From: Anaerolineae bacterium
GTDB taxonomy: Bacteria > Chloroflexota > Anaerolineae > Aggregatilineales > Phototrophicaceae
Assembly: GCA_025055175.1 (NCBI GenBank)
Contig: JANWYT010000015.1
Coordinates: 1 to 64,000 of the forward strand
Direction of reading: 5' to 3'
Length of the DNA: 64,000 nt
A model generated the notes under the pieces. The model ran no database searches. It saw only the letters and a program-made list of their open reading frames with translations, and had not been told where the DNA came from. This document shows, one piece after another, positions 35,430 to 43,126 of the stretch. Within the stretch, counting starts at the first letter, position 1, and every line of letters starts with the position of its first letter. The translations under genes and the position numbers were made by a program.

Positions 35430-35443
35430 GGTCACAAGTGACC
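35430..35443 (-). promoter_or_regulatory. Perfect dyad in the leader of the membrane-protein gene
   Basis: GGTCAC-TT-GTGACC (minus strand) lies just upstream of the ribosome site of the gene starting at 35415. It could be an operator or a small RNA hairpin near the ribosome site. It is a weak observation on its own. Confidence 0.3.
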
Positions 35444-35569
35444 CGGTGGCAAGGTGAGGCTCATGCTGCCTATTCTAACCAAAAAATCATTTTCACGATA
35501 GCAACCGGCAGCGCTCAGCCTGTCGACGTCTCGGCGCTGACGAGCTATTGGCCCACACCTGCCGATGCT

Positions 35570-37126
35570 TCACTGTCCGCCGCGCGGATCAGGGTAGGCA
35601 TGGCCGCCGCCAAAGTCGAAGCGTGGCGTAGCAGTGGGGCGCGGCGGCAGCGGCGCGTTGTAATCTACGCTCAGCGAGGCGATGACCGCGCGCGTCTCTA
35701 GGGTGATGAGAGCCAACCAGCCCACTCGGCCTTCAGCATTGACCTTGACCCAGGGACTATAGGGGCTACGCGCCAACAGCTCAACTTGCGTGCCTTGCGG
35801 CAGCGTGGTGATGATCCCAAAGGCCGTATCCGGCGCTGTGCGCAGATTCGCCCCCTGCGAGACGATCACGCGCGCCTGGCTGGCCAGTGCGCCGTAACGC
35901 TGTGGCGGCATGGGGGTGCTGTCATAGCGCTGGCGAACCTCCCCCAAGACTCCCTGGAGCAGATCAGAGCGCATCCAGCCGGTTTCGCCGTTGCCCAAGC
36001 GCACGTGCAGCCACTCGGCCTGCGATTGGCTCTGGCCCAAGACGCTGACGACTTGATCGGGTGGTACTTGGTAGAGCAACTGGGCGCTGAGGCCTGGCGC
36101 AGCGCGCATGTTCACTTGGCCGATAGTCTGTGCATAGCCAGGCTGGGGGAGCTGCACGGGGCGGTCGAAGATGGCCAGCGGCAAATGATCGATCCAATCC
36201 CAGACCAGCGGCACGGGCTGAGCCAAGAGCTGGCGCGGCGTCGTCCAGTCGGTGTTAGGAGGATAGAGGACGGTGGCTTGCATCCCAGGATAGAGGACGA
36301 CGATCTGGCCCAAGATGGTCAGACGGATCAGGCCCTCGATGGCGATGAAGTGCGTCAGCGGGCCATCAGGCGACCCCTGTTCCGTCTCAACCACCAGCGA
36401 GCCGTTCAGCTCCACCGAGACGCCATTGATGACCAGGCGGCTGATCTGACCGAAGACACTTTGGACGATGAAGGCGCTGCGCGGCTGAGAGGGACAAGGC
36501 ATAGGGGTGAAGTTCGTCTCAACGCTGAGGATCGACCAGGGTGGGAAGTCAGCGGCGCCGAGCGAGACGTCGCGTAGGCGCACATCGCCCAACAGCAGTG
36601 CATTGAGCGCAGGCTGTTCGTCCAGATGCAGGTACACAATGCCACCACCGCCCTGGCTGAGCAGCGGCGCGGTGTGGACGGCTTGCACTTGGCTCGCCTC
36701 CACCAGCGCTCCCAGAGTGCTGAAGCTGTTGGCCAAGTTACCTCCAGGCTCAACGCTCTGAGGTGGCAGGCCCGCATTGCAGAAGAAGCCTCCAGGCTTG
36801 CCCAGACAGGCTTCGCCGGCAGTTTGATACACGCTTTGCAGGGCCGCTTCACAGGCCTGAGCCAGGGCTGCCGCGTCGGACGTGGCGCTGGGGATGGGCG
36901 TCGCGCTCAGGGTAGGGGTGGGGCTGGGCAAGGCCAGGGTAGGGATGAGCGTCGGCTGCGGAGTCGGGGTGACGACGATCACGATGGGGCCAGGGCTGGC
37001 CTGTGCCAGGGGTAGGGCATCCACCTCGCGGACGCTGGCGGCCTGCTGCGGCTGGCAGGCGCTCAGCAGCAGCCCAAGCCCGAACAAGCTCGCTATGCCC
37101 CATCGTGAGAGGCGTATCAGGCGCAT
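35570..37126 (-). CDS. SH3b-domain lipoprotein
   Basis: A 518-residue lipoprotein. The signal peptide ends in the lipobox L-L-S-A-C-Q, so the Cys is lipid-anchored. A Pro/Thr-rich linker, a Cys-containing N domain and a FecR-like beta region follow (FGQISRLVINGVSVELNGSL). Two bacterial SH3 domains come last (GQVNMRAAPGLSAQLLYQVP and SQGANLRTAPDTAFGIITTL). It shares this order with the protein at 22535-24178. The frame is open to 37318; the ATG at 37126 has TAGGAG six bases upstream. It is probably outside the membrane, binding wall or glycan. Confidence 0.82.
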   Translation of the reverse strand: MRLIRLSRWGIASLFGLGLLLSACQPQQAASVREVDALPLAQASPGPIVIVVTPTPQPTLIPTLALPSPTPTLSATPIPSATSDAAALAQACEAALQSVYQTAGEACLGKPGGFFCNAGLPPQSVEPGGNLANSFSTLGALVEASQVQAVHTAPLLSQGGGGIVYLHLDEQPALNALLLGDVRLRDVSLGAADFPPWSILSVETNFTPMPCPSQPRSAFIVQSVFGQISRLVINGVSVELNGSLVVETEQGSPDGPLTHFIAIEGLIRLTILGQIVVLYPGMQATVLYPPNTDWTTPRQLLAQPVPLVWDWIDHLPLAIFDRPVQLPQPGYAQTIGQVNMRAAPGLSAQLLYQVPPDQVVSVLGQSQSQAEWLHVRLGNGETGWMRSDLLQGVLGEVRQRYDSTPMPPQRYGALASQARVIVSQGANLRTAPDTAFGIITTLPQGTQVELLARSPYSPWVKVNAEGRVGWLALITLETRAVIASLSVDYNAPLPPRPTATPRFDFGGGHAYPDPRGGQ

Positions 37127-37222
37127 GAGCGCTCCTAACGTGCAAATCGGCGAGTAGATACCGCAGCATTGTACAACAAAGCCCGCTTCCAAGCCTGCCT
37201 TCTCGCTGGCGTGACCCGTTGT

Positions 37223-37228
37223 TACAAT
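37223..37228 (+). promoter_or_regulatory. -10 box placing the transcript start at the ATG
   Basis: TACAAT ends 7 bases before the ATG at 37236, so transcription would start at or next to the start codon, giving a leaderless mRNA. There is no ribosome site in between and no good -35. Confidence 0.4.
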
Positions 37229-37235
37229 AGGCCTT

Positions 37236-38423
37236 ATGATCCAGCCACGTCCAGAAGTACTCATCATCGGCAGTGGCCCAGCGGGCATCGCCAGCGCCCT
37301 GGCTCTGCGCCGCCGCAACCTGCCTTATCGCTTAGTGGAGAAAACGACGCGCCTGGCCGATACCTGGGCCAGCCTATACCCCTCGCTGCGCCTGAACACT
37401 AGTCGCTTCTACTCACACCTAGAGGGCCACCGCTTTCCGCTGCATTATGGCATCTTCGCGAGCGGCAAACAGTACCACGAATATTTAGTGCGCGTCGTGG
37501 AGCGCGAAGGCCTAGCCGTAGAATTCAATCGCGAGGTGCGCCGAGTCTCGGCACAAGACGGCCTATGGCGCGTGGACTTCGCCGATGGCGCAGTGGAGCA
37601 TCACCGCGCGGTCATCAGTGCGACGGGCATTTATGGCCGTCCGACGTGGCCTAACATCCCCGATATGGACGTTTTCATGGGCCAAGTGATCCATGCCCAC
37701 GACTACAAGCACCCCGATCAACTGCGTGGTCGGCGCGTACTGGTCGTCGGCACAGGCCCCAGCGGCGTCGATATCGCCATCGCCGCTTCGCAAGTGGCCG
37801 ATCAGACGGCCATCAGTATGCGCAGTGGCGTAGACCTCAAGCGGCGCTACCCGCTAGGCCTACCCATCCACGCTTGGCTTATGCTAGGCCTGCTGCTGCC
37901 TCGTCCTGTTTGCCGCCGCCTCATGCGCGCTGTCGGACAGATGGGCTATCCGCAACAGGAACGTTACGGCCTGCGCAAGCCTCAGGGCGGCGGCCTAACT
38001 GCCTACCAGGGTCCAGAGTTGCTGCGCGCTGTCCAGCGTGGCCTGATCCAGCCAGTGCCAGGGCCAACCCGCTTCAGCCCGCATGGCGTCATCTTGGCCG
38101 ACGGCTCATGCTATCCCGCCGACTTGGTCGTGCTGGCCACTGGCTATGAACCCGTCCTGCACGATTATCTAGACGTTCCCATGCAGTTCAGCGACGAAGC
38201 CTGGCGCAGCCCCAACCCCTGCGATTGGGAGATCGGCCCTAACGGCCAGCGCGGCTTCCCGCTGCTAGATCGCGCTCAGCATCCCAACGGACGACAGATT
38301 CTAGGACAGCACGGTCTGTACGTCGTCGGCGTTTATTACAAGGGCAAAGGGGCGCTTTACAACATCAACGTCGAAGCGCGCATCGCCGCCGAGCAAATCG
38401 CGGCCTGGTGGGCGCAACCCTGA
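37236..38423 (+). CDS. Flavin-containing monooxygenase
   Basis: A 395-residue NAD(P)H- and FAD-dependent monooxygenase. The FAD motif is LIIGSGPAGIASALAL at 9-24, the FMO fingerprint is FMGQVIHAHDY (F-x-G-x3-H-x3-Y), the NADPH motif is VLVVGTGPSGVDIAIAA, and the C-terminal motif is VLATGYEP. Such enzymes oxidise nitrogen or sulfur in small molecules, or act as Baeyer-Villiger enzymes. The length is on the short side for the family. The ATG at 37236 has no ribosome site and is probably leaderless. It is divergent from the SH3 lipoprotein gene. Confidence 0.9.
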   Translation: MIQPRPEVLIIGSGPAGIASALALRRRNLPYRLVEKTTRLADTWASLYPSLRLNTSRFYSHLEGHRFPLHYGIFASGKQYHEYLVRVVEREGLAVEFNREVRRVSAQDGLWRVDFADGAVEHHRAVISATGIYGRPTWPNIPDMDVFMGQVIHAHDYKHPDQLRGRRVLVVGTGPSGVDIAIAASQVADQTAISMRSGVDLKRRYPLGLPIHAWLMLGLLLPRPVCRRLMRAVGQMGYPQQERYGLRKPQGGGLTAYQGPELLRAVQRGLIQPVPGPTRFSPHGVILADGSCYPADLVVLATGYEPVLHDYLDVPMQFSDEAWRSPNPCDWEIGPNGQRGFPLLDRAQHPNGRQILGQHGLYVVGVYYKGKGALYNINVEARIAAEQIAAWWAQP

Positions 38424-38522
38424 CGTCTCTCTCGGCTCACGCCCCAACCTCTCCTTCATCAGGGAGAAGTGCCAGGAATGAGGCTTCCGAACAGGTTTGA
38501 AGGCCAAATGCGCCTACGCGGC

Positions 38523-39380
38523 TCAGCTCGGCAGCCCCAAACCTCTGAGCCACTCGTTGACCAGGGCAGCGGTTTGGCGTGGCGCAGAATGAGGGAACAG
38601 GTGACCATGCCCTGCTATCTCGGCGTAATCGGCGTTGGGCAACAGAGCGCGCACTCGCTCCACGCTGTCGTCGACGAAGATGTCGCTGTGTTGTCCGCGC
38701 ACGATCAGCGTCGGCGTGAGGCCGTCTAGCCGGCCCAAGTCCTCCCAGGTACGCGCCCAACCCGTGCTGAAGTAGAAAGCTTCCCATTCAGCGGGCCAGG
38801 TGAGCGTGACGCCACCTTCAGGCTTGGGGCGCGTGCCGTGCTGCGCATACAAGCGCAGAGCTTCATCGTCCCAATCGGCGAACAGCCTAGAGCCGCGCCA
38901 GCGCTCGTAGGCCGCTGCGGCGCTGTCGAAATCGCGCTTGCGCCGCAGCGCGCCCTGGGTGAGCGGATGCTGTTCGATCAGGCCCTGAGCCTTGAGGTCG
39001 GCCATCATGGTCAGCACGTTGGGGTGCAGCAGAGTCGGATCGAGCAAGACCAGGGCGCGCACCATCTGAGGGCGATGGATGGTGGCCAGCAAACTGGCAA
39101 TTCCGCCGAAGCTGTGGCCCACCGCCACCAGCGGGCCGAGCTGATAGGCGTCCCAAGCTGCCAGCAAGTCATCGGCCAGGTGTTCCCAGTCGTTCACCAC
39201 GCCCCAGGGGGGCGACTGACCATCGCCCCAAAGGGCGCGCGGCGGGCAGGACAGCACACGCCAGCCCGCGAATTCCCGATACATGGGCGCGTAGCTTTGC
39301 AGGACGAAGCCGTTCGCGGGAGCTAGATGTAGGATGGGCGAAGACGAGTCGCCGTGCAGTTCTAGCAGGGTCTGGGGCAT
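38523..39380 (-). CDS. Alpha/beta-hydrolase
   Basis: A 285-residue alpha/beta-hydrolase. The serine nucleophile is in AVGHSFGGIASLL, an Asp in LVLLDPTLL or in RGQHSDIFVDDS, and the histidine in IAGHGHLFPHS. The start MPQTLLELHGDSSSPILHLA is typical. It resembles small esterases or lipases, but the substrate is not told by sequence. The ATG at 39380 lies 3 bases after the xpt stop, so the two form an operon. Confidence 0.88.
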   Translation of the reverse strand: MPQTLLELHGDSSSPILHLAPANGFVLQSYAPMYREFAGWRVLSCPPRALWGDGQSPPWGVVNDWEHLADDLLAAWDAYQLGPLVAVGHSFGGIASLLATIHRPQMVRALVLLDPTLLHPNVLTMMADLKAQGLIEQHPLTQGALRRKRDFDSAAAAYERWRGSRLFADWDDEALRLYAQHGTRPKPEGGVTLTWPAEWEAFYFSTGWARTWEDLGRLDGLTPTLIVRGQHSDIFVDDSVERVRALLPNADYAEIAGHGHLFPHSAPRQTAALVNEWLRGLGLPS

Positions 39381-39383
39381 GGC

Positions 39384-39974
39384 TCAGGCCTCCGCCAATT
39401 GGATCGTGCCGTCGTTCATGCTGATGATCGTCGCCAGGGCATAGACGGGTAGATCGGCGTAGCCTGCCTCGCGTAAAGACTGCCTGCCGCCCTCAAAGGT
39501 CTTCTCCACCACCACGCCGACGCCGACAACGTGGGCCTGGGCTGCCTCCACCATGCGGCACAGAGCCTTGAGCGTCTCGCCGCTGGCCAAGAAGTCGTCG
39601 ATGATGAGGACGTTTTCGTCGGGGCGCAGAAACTCGCTGCTGACCATCAGCTCCACGACGCCGCCTTTGGTGTGGCTGGGGGCGGTCTCCAGGAAGATAG
39701 GGCCGCTCATGGTGATGGGGCGCTTCTTGCGGGCATAGACCAGCGGCACGCCCAGTTCAATGCCCGTCACCAGGGCCGGCGCAATGCCGCTGATCTCCGC
39801 CGTCAAAATGCGATCAATCTCCAGGTGGCGAAACTCGTCTGCCAGGCGGCGGCCCATCTGGGCCATGAGTAGCGGGTCAATTTGATGGTTGAGCAAGCTG
39901 TCGATCTTCAAGATTCCGCCGCCGAGGTTGCGGCCCTCAGCGCGAATGCGTTCGACGAGTGCGGGTAGGGTCAT
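39384..39974 (-). CDS. xpt: Xanthine phosphoribosyltransferase
   Basis: A 196-residue phosphoribosyltransferase of the Xpt type, salvaging xanthine (and some guanine) to the nucleotide with PRPP. The PRPP loop is VLIIDDFLASGETLKAL. Other typical blocks are GGGILKIDSLLNHQIDPLLM near the start and VYARKKRPITMSGPIF. The ATG at 39974 has GAGGAG seven bases upstream. No purine riboswitch is seen in the 31 bases before it; it follows the chelatase gene on the same strand. Confidence 0.95.
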   Translation of the reverse strand: MTLPALVERIRAEGRNLGGGILKIDSLLNHQIDPLLMAQMGRRLADEFRHLEIDRILTAEISGIAPALVTGIELGVPLVYARKKRPITMSGPIFLETAPSHTKGGVVELMVSSEFLRPDENVLIIDDFLASGETLKALCRMVEAAQAHVVGVGVVVEKTFEGGRQSLREAGYADLPVYALATIISMNDGTIQLAEA

Positions 39975-40005
39975 GGGGTCTCCTCATCAACGAAGCCAGG
40001 GGGCA

Positions 40006-42092
40006 TCAGCGCCCATCCATCTCAGCGCGCACGGTCTCCAGCAGGTTGTCGGCGCGGATTTGGCCCAGATTGTAGCACGGCCCACCCAACTGTTCCGCTA
40101 GGCGCTTGGCCAAGCCCTGGTCGAAGGCCACATGCTCCATGTTGATCGTCACCGTACGAATTTCGGACTCGCGGATCAGGTGGGCGATGGTGTTGGCTTC
40201 TTCTAGCGGCGAGAGGTTGGGAGTCATGCTGACGTTGCCCGCGCCATCGGTGAGCAGGATCATGAGCGGCATGACATCTGGATGACTGGCTTTCTCGCGC
40301 AAGATGGTTTCGTAGGACAGCATGAGGCCGGCCGAGAGCGGCGTCTTGCCGCCCACTGGAATATCAACCAGGGCCTGTTTGGCCAGCAGCACGCTGCTGG
40401 TGGGCGGCAGCACCAACGAAGCACGATCTTTCTGGAAGACGATGAGGCCGACGCGATCGCGGCGCTGGTAGGCATCGGTCAGCAACGACATGATAGCGCC
40501 TTTGGTGGCCTCCATGCGCTCGCTGACGGCCATACTCCAACTGGCATCGACGACGAACAGGATGAGGTTGGCGGCCTTCTTGACGCGCACCTTACGCTGA
40601 AGATCGCGCTTGTGCAAGGCGTAGGCCACGCCGCGCACAGCCTTCTCCTCGCGGCGCTCCACTTGGTGGATGGCAGCGGCGCGCAGGGTGGCGTCGAAGG
40701 CGATGTCGTGGAGCTTATCGCCCGCCGGCACAGCGCGGATGTAGCGTCCGCGCTTGCGGTCGGTCTTGGTGGTGCTGCGGCGGCCTGCCTGGCGGCGCGT
40801 CATCCTGTCTAGGTCTGTGTTGAGCTTGCGCGCCTGGAATTCCTCGCCGCTCTTGATCTTCTTGCCGCCCTCCCACCACTGAGCGTCGGCGTTGGGGAAC
40901 ATCTGCTGGCGAGCCGCTTCTTGTGGCGCCAGATCAGGCGTGTTCTGTTCCCCTGCTGCTTCTACCTGCTCACTTTTTTTTTACCCTGGGCCTGTTGGCC
41001 CTGCTGTTGCGCGGCGTCCTGTTGGCCTTCTTGCTCTTGGCCGTCTTCGTTCAGGTCAGCACGAGCGTTCTGCACCATGTCGTCCACCTTGTCTAGGCGC
41101 GCGCTGGCATCGGCGAAAGGCCCGCGCTTGAGGCGGTGCGGGATAGCCAGCTTGACAGCCAGGCTGATGTCGCGGTCGCTGATGGTCGTGCGGCCTTCAT
41201 AGGCGGCGTGGGCGCGCGCCGCTTTCAGGATTACCAGGTCGGCGCGGTGACCGTCGATCTTCAACTCGCTGGTCACGCTGGCGATCAGGCGCAGGTCGTT
41301 GCGCGTGTGCTTGACCTGAGGGAGCAGCTTGCGGGCTTGGGCGATACGCTGCGAGAGTTCCTCTTCGCGCGGCTGCCATTCCTCACGGAAGGCAGCGGCG
41401 TCGTTCTCAAAGGCCAGGTGACGCTCTAGGATGGTGATCCGTTCGTTGGTGTTGCGGATGCCTTCGACTTCGACAGACAGGGCGAAGCGATCTAGCAGCT
41501 GAGGGCGCAGATCGCCTTCTTCTGGGTTCATCGTCCCCACCAGGATGAAACGGGCTGGATGAGAGAAGGAAATGCCCTCGCGTTCGATGACATTGACGCC
41601 CATCGCAGCACTGTCCAACAACAGATCGACGATATGATCGTCCAGTAGGTTGACCTCGTCGATGTAGAGAATGCCGCGGTTGGCCGCCGCCAACACGCCG
41701 CTCTCGAAGTGTTTCTCACCCTTCTGAATGGCGCGTTCAATGTCCAGCGTCCCCACGACGCGATCTTCAGTGGCGCTGACAGGTAGATCGATGAACGGCA
41801 CGCGGCGGCGTTCGACAGGGATCGTCATCCCCTTAAGGTACTTCTCGCGGCTGATGTCTGACCAGGTATCGGGGTGCAGCGGATCGTCGTTGAAGGGCGA
41901 ATCGGCGATGACTTCAATTTCGGGCAGCAGGGCGGCCAGCGCACGAGCAGCAGTCGATTTGCCCGTGCCGCGCTCACCTCGGATCAGGACGCCGCCGATG
42001 CGCATGTCGATGGCGTTGAGGATCAGTGCCAGGCGCATCAGGTCTTGGCCAACAATCGCGGTGAACGGATAGATGGGAGGGCGTTTGTTCAT
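40006..42092 (-). CDS. Mg/Co-chelatase ChlI-ChlD-like protein made by -1 frameshift
   Basis: Two frames join at A9 (40974-40982) by a -1 shift, giving 695 residues. The first frame is a ChlI-type AAA ATPase: Walker A GERGTGKS at 39-46 and Walker B ILYIDE at 141-146. After the shift the frame reads K-K-K-S-E-Q-V-E-A-A-G-E and continues into a VWA domain with the MIDAS motif DASWS (VVDASWSMAVSE). Single-frame homologues of this length are known. The ATG at 42092 has AAGGA seven bases upstream. Such proteins insert Mg or Co into tetrapyrroles with a large CobN/ChlH subunit, which is not in this window. An indel is the alternative. Confidence 0.75.
40962..42092 (-). CDS. Chelatase small subunit (ChlI/CobS-like), zero-frame product
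   Basis: Without frameshifting the same gene ends at TAG (40962-40964) after K-K-K-V-S-R, giving 376 residues: the AAA ATPase with its complete lid (DISLAVKLAIPHRLKRGPF) and a Gln-rich tail. This alone resembles ChlI or BchI. The VWA half could also begin at the internal ATG at 40902, but that lacks a clear ribosome site. The 376-residue product would be the ATPase subunit, and the frameshifted product the second subunit, from one gene. Confidence 0.65.
   Translation of the reverse strand: MNKRPPIYPFTAIVGQDLMRLALILNAIDMRIGGVLIRGERGTGKSTAARALAALLPEIEVIADSPFNDDPLHPDTWSDISREKYLKGMTIPVERRRVPFIDLPVSATEDRVVGTLDIERAIQKGEKHFESGVLAAANRGILYIDEVNLLDDHIVDLLLDSAAMGVNVIEREGISFSHPARFILVGTMNPEEGDLRPQLLDRFALSVEVEGIRNTNERITILERHLAFENDAAAFREEWQPREEELSQRIAQARKLLPQVKHTRNDLRLIASVTSELKIDGHRADLVILKAARAHAAYEGRTTISDRDISLAVKLAIPHRLKRGPFADASARLDKVDDMVQNARADLNEDGQEQEGQQDAAQQQGQQAQGKKKVSR
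40974..40982 (-). promoter_or_regulatory. A9 slippery run for -1 frameshifting
   Basis: On the minus strand GGT is followed by nine A and then GTGAGCAGG. A -1 slip, or transcript slippage adding one A, moves from K-K-K-V-S-R-stop to the open VWA frame. No clear upstream ribosome-like stimulator or downstream stem was recognised. Confidence 0.6.
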
Positions 42093-42203
42093 GCGGAAGT
42101 CCTTAAGGCAGTTGGTCTCAAGATGATCGGCCATTATAGGCAAAGCCACTAGCACGGCATAGGGGCGAGTGAGGCTAGGTCATGGGCTTCTTATGGGCTA
42201 GAT

Positions 42204-42232
42204 TTGCAGCTCACCCTGATGAACGCTATAGT
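42204..42232 (+). promoter_or_regulatory. Sigma-70-type promoter of the ABC ATPase gene
   Basis: TTGCAG at 42204-42209, a 17-base spacer and TATAGT at 42227-42232. It places the start near 42239 and rules out the in-frame TTG at 42204 as a start codon. Confidence 0.65.
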
Positions 42233-42278
42233 TGATGACCTATCGTCTATTGATCGTTTATTGCCTGAGGTCATGCCC

Positions 42279-43049
42279 ATGTCTAGCTCAGAAAATGCGT
42301 ATCCTGCCCACGTCATCGGCGAGCCGATCATCACCTGCAAGAAGGTGAACAAATGGTTTGGCGATTTTCACGTCCTCAAAGATATTGATATGGAGGTGCG
42401 CGAGCGCGAAGTCGTCGTCATCATCGGCCCCAGCGGCAGCGGTAAAAGCACGCTCATCCGCTGCATTAACCGCCTGGAAGAACACCAAGAAGGTCATCTG
42501 ATCGTCGATGGCGTGGAGCTGACCAACGACATCGCCAACATCAGCGCCGTGCGCCGCGAGACGGGCATGGTCTTCCAGCAGTTCAACTTGTTCCCGCACC
42601 TCACGGTGTTAGAGAACATCACCCTAGCTCAGCGCCATGTGCGCCGTCGTCCCAAAGCGGAAGCTGAAGAGAAGGCCATGCGTCTGCTGGAGCGCGTCGG
42701 CATTCCAGAACAGGCTCACAAGTACCCCGGCCAGCTGAGCGGTGGTCAGCAGCAGCGCGTGGCTATCGCTCGCGCTCTGGCCATGGATCCCAAGATCATG
42801 CTCTTCGACGAACCCACCTCCGCGCTTGACCCGGAGATGATTAAAGAAGTGCTGGACGTGATGAAGGAGCTGGCCCGCAGCGGCATGACGATGATCGTCG
42901 TCACTCACGAGATGGGCTTCGCGCGCGAGGTGGCCGACCGCGTCATCTTCATGGACGGTGGCCGCATCGTCGAAGTCGGCACGCCCGAACACTTCTTTGA
43001 GAATCCACAACACGACCGCACCAAGCTGTTCCTCAGCCAGATTCTGTAG
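42279..43049 (+). CDS. Polar amino-acid ABC transporter ATP-binding protein
   Basis: A 256-residue ATPase of the GlnQ/HisP type. Walker A is [15 protein letters not shown], the Q-loop is in [17 protein letters not shown], the signature is [16 protein letters not shown], Walker B is [14 protein letters not shown], and the switch His is in VVTHEMGFA. It most likely powers the permease and binding protein at 24-26 kb, since no other amino-acid permease is in the window. ATGs at 42273 and 42279 are both possible; the second has GAGG eight bases before it, the first only two. It is monocistronic. Confidence 0.93.
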   Translation: MSSSENAYPAHVIGEPIITCKKVNKWFGDFHVLKDIDMEVREREVVVIIGPSGSGKSTLIRCINRLEEHQEGHLIVDGVELTNDIANISAVRRETGMVFQQFNLFPHLTVLENITLAQRHVRRRPKAEAEEKAMRLLERVGIPEQAHKYPGQLSGGQQQRVAIARALAMDPKIMLFDEPTSALDPEMIKEVLDVMKELARSGMTMIVVTHEMGFAREVADRVIFMDGGRIVEVGTPEHFFENPQHDRTKLFLSQIL

Positions 43050-43072
43050 GGCAGAAGCGCCGACCGCCTGGG

Positions 43073-43096
43073 CAGGGGCATGACGTCATGCCCCTG
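43073..43096. other. Perfect 24-bp palindrome between convergent genes
   Basis: CAGGGGCATGAC-GTCATGCCCCTG lies between the ABC ATPase and leuS. It is a hairpin on either strand without a T-run, so it may stop transcription from both sides with help or slow it. Confidence 0.5.
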
Positions 43097-43126
43097 TGCA
43101 AAGCAGACAGGCGGGGCAACCCTGCT

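Noticed and set aside
43073..43096. Transposon end or attachment site at the 24-bp palindrome
   Set aside because: No transposase, integrase or target duplication is nearby, and its place between convergent genes fits a terminator-like hairpin.
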